Source of the DNA: Ophiothrix spiculata
Lineage: Eukaryota; Echinodermata; Ophiuroidea; Amphilepidida; Ophiotrichidae
Assembly: GCA_000969725.1 (NCBI GenBank)
Contig: JXSR01S008669.1
Strand: one strand, 5' to 3'
DNA: 29,597 nt
Shown here: positions 29,472-29,597 of the stretch, piece by piece
Layout: every line of letters begins with the position of its first letter
Position numbering within the stretch: the stretch's first letter is position 1
Notes under the pieces: model-generated
What the model saw: the letters and a program-made list of their open reading frames with translations, nothing else
Told to the model about the DNA's origin: nothing
The model's database searches: none
Translations under genes and position numbers: made by a program

Positions 29472-29597
29472 CTGTAAAATTGCAAAAGGAATAGTTTTTC
29501 CAAATATGAAGTCAGTAATGAAATTGTATACCCATGTTCTGCTGTTTTTAAAGAAAAAAAAACCCCGTACCATTTGTACTGGAAAATATTCCTGCGA

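Overview
This is an AT-rich, intron-rich animal nuclear sequence. The two genes have compact exons with clean GT-AG junctions, long introns full of foldback (inverted-repeat) elements, LINE fragments and microsatellites, and no bacterial-style gene packing. The receptor and extracellular modules, together with recurrent repeat motifs (GGCTACGGGC, GGGCCCAATTTCATAAA, CCCGGAGAAAACC), suggest a marine invertebrate such as an echinoderm, hemichordate, lancelet or mollusc. The exact phylum cannot be fixed from the sequence alone.

Right half, minus strand (29471 down to 16324): the 3' portion of an adhesion-type (class B2) G-protein-coupled receptor gene, called gene A here. Eleven exons join in a single uninterrupted frame (1644 nt, 547 residues plus stop). 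They cover the end of TM1, TM2 to TM7, and a 320-residue cytoplasmic tail. Diagnostic features are the IGWGVPL-like TM4 entry, the TM3 and ECL2 cysteines (WSC and RCWL), and the TM7 block YVFAILFALQG followed by VNKE. TM6 is strongly divergent. The tail has a basic helical segment and ends in about 59 residues of almost only Asp, Glu, Tyr and Gly. The GPS/GAIN region and ectodomain lie beyond the right edge.

Left part, minus strand (6671 down to 523): an internal portion of a second gene, gene B. Four exons, all with symmetric phase 1-1 boundaries, encode a Thr-rich mucin-like segment, a calcium-binding type EGF domain, and a two-exon laminin-G/pentraxin-like (concanavalin A fold) domain. Its 3' end lies beyond the left edge. 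Because it follows a GPCR gene head-to-tail, and because mucin/EGF/LamG modules are usual in adhesion-GPCR ectodomains, gene B may be a second adhesion receptor; no GPS or 7TM is visible in the window. A second, decayed copy of the mucin exon lies just upstream (7264-6912).

Between the genes (about 7.3 to 16.3 kb): no confident gene. It holds two related TA-flanked foldback elements, two further inverted-repeat elements, a short orphan segment resembling a von Willebrand factor A domain, and one exon-like segment without an open frame. The 5' end of gene B should be here, but I could not locate it.

Mobile DNA: almost every long intron carries at least one foldback/MITE-like element. They include a Harbinger-like one with TAA flanks, a mariner-like one with CAGGGTGTCCC ends, and a 1-kb element with 25-bp ends. 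One pair of foldbacks ends about 10 bases from a splice donor of gene B.
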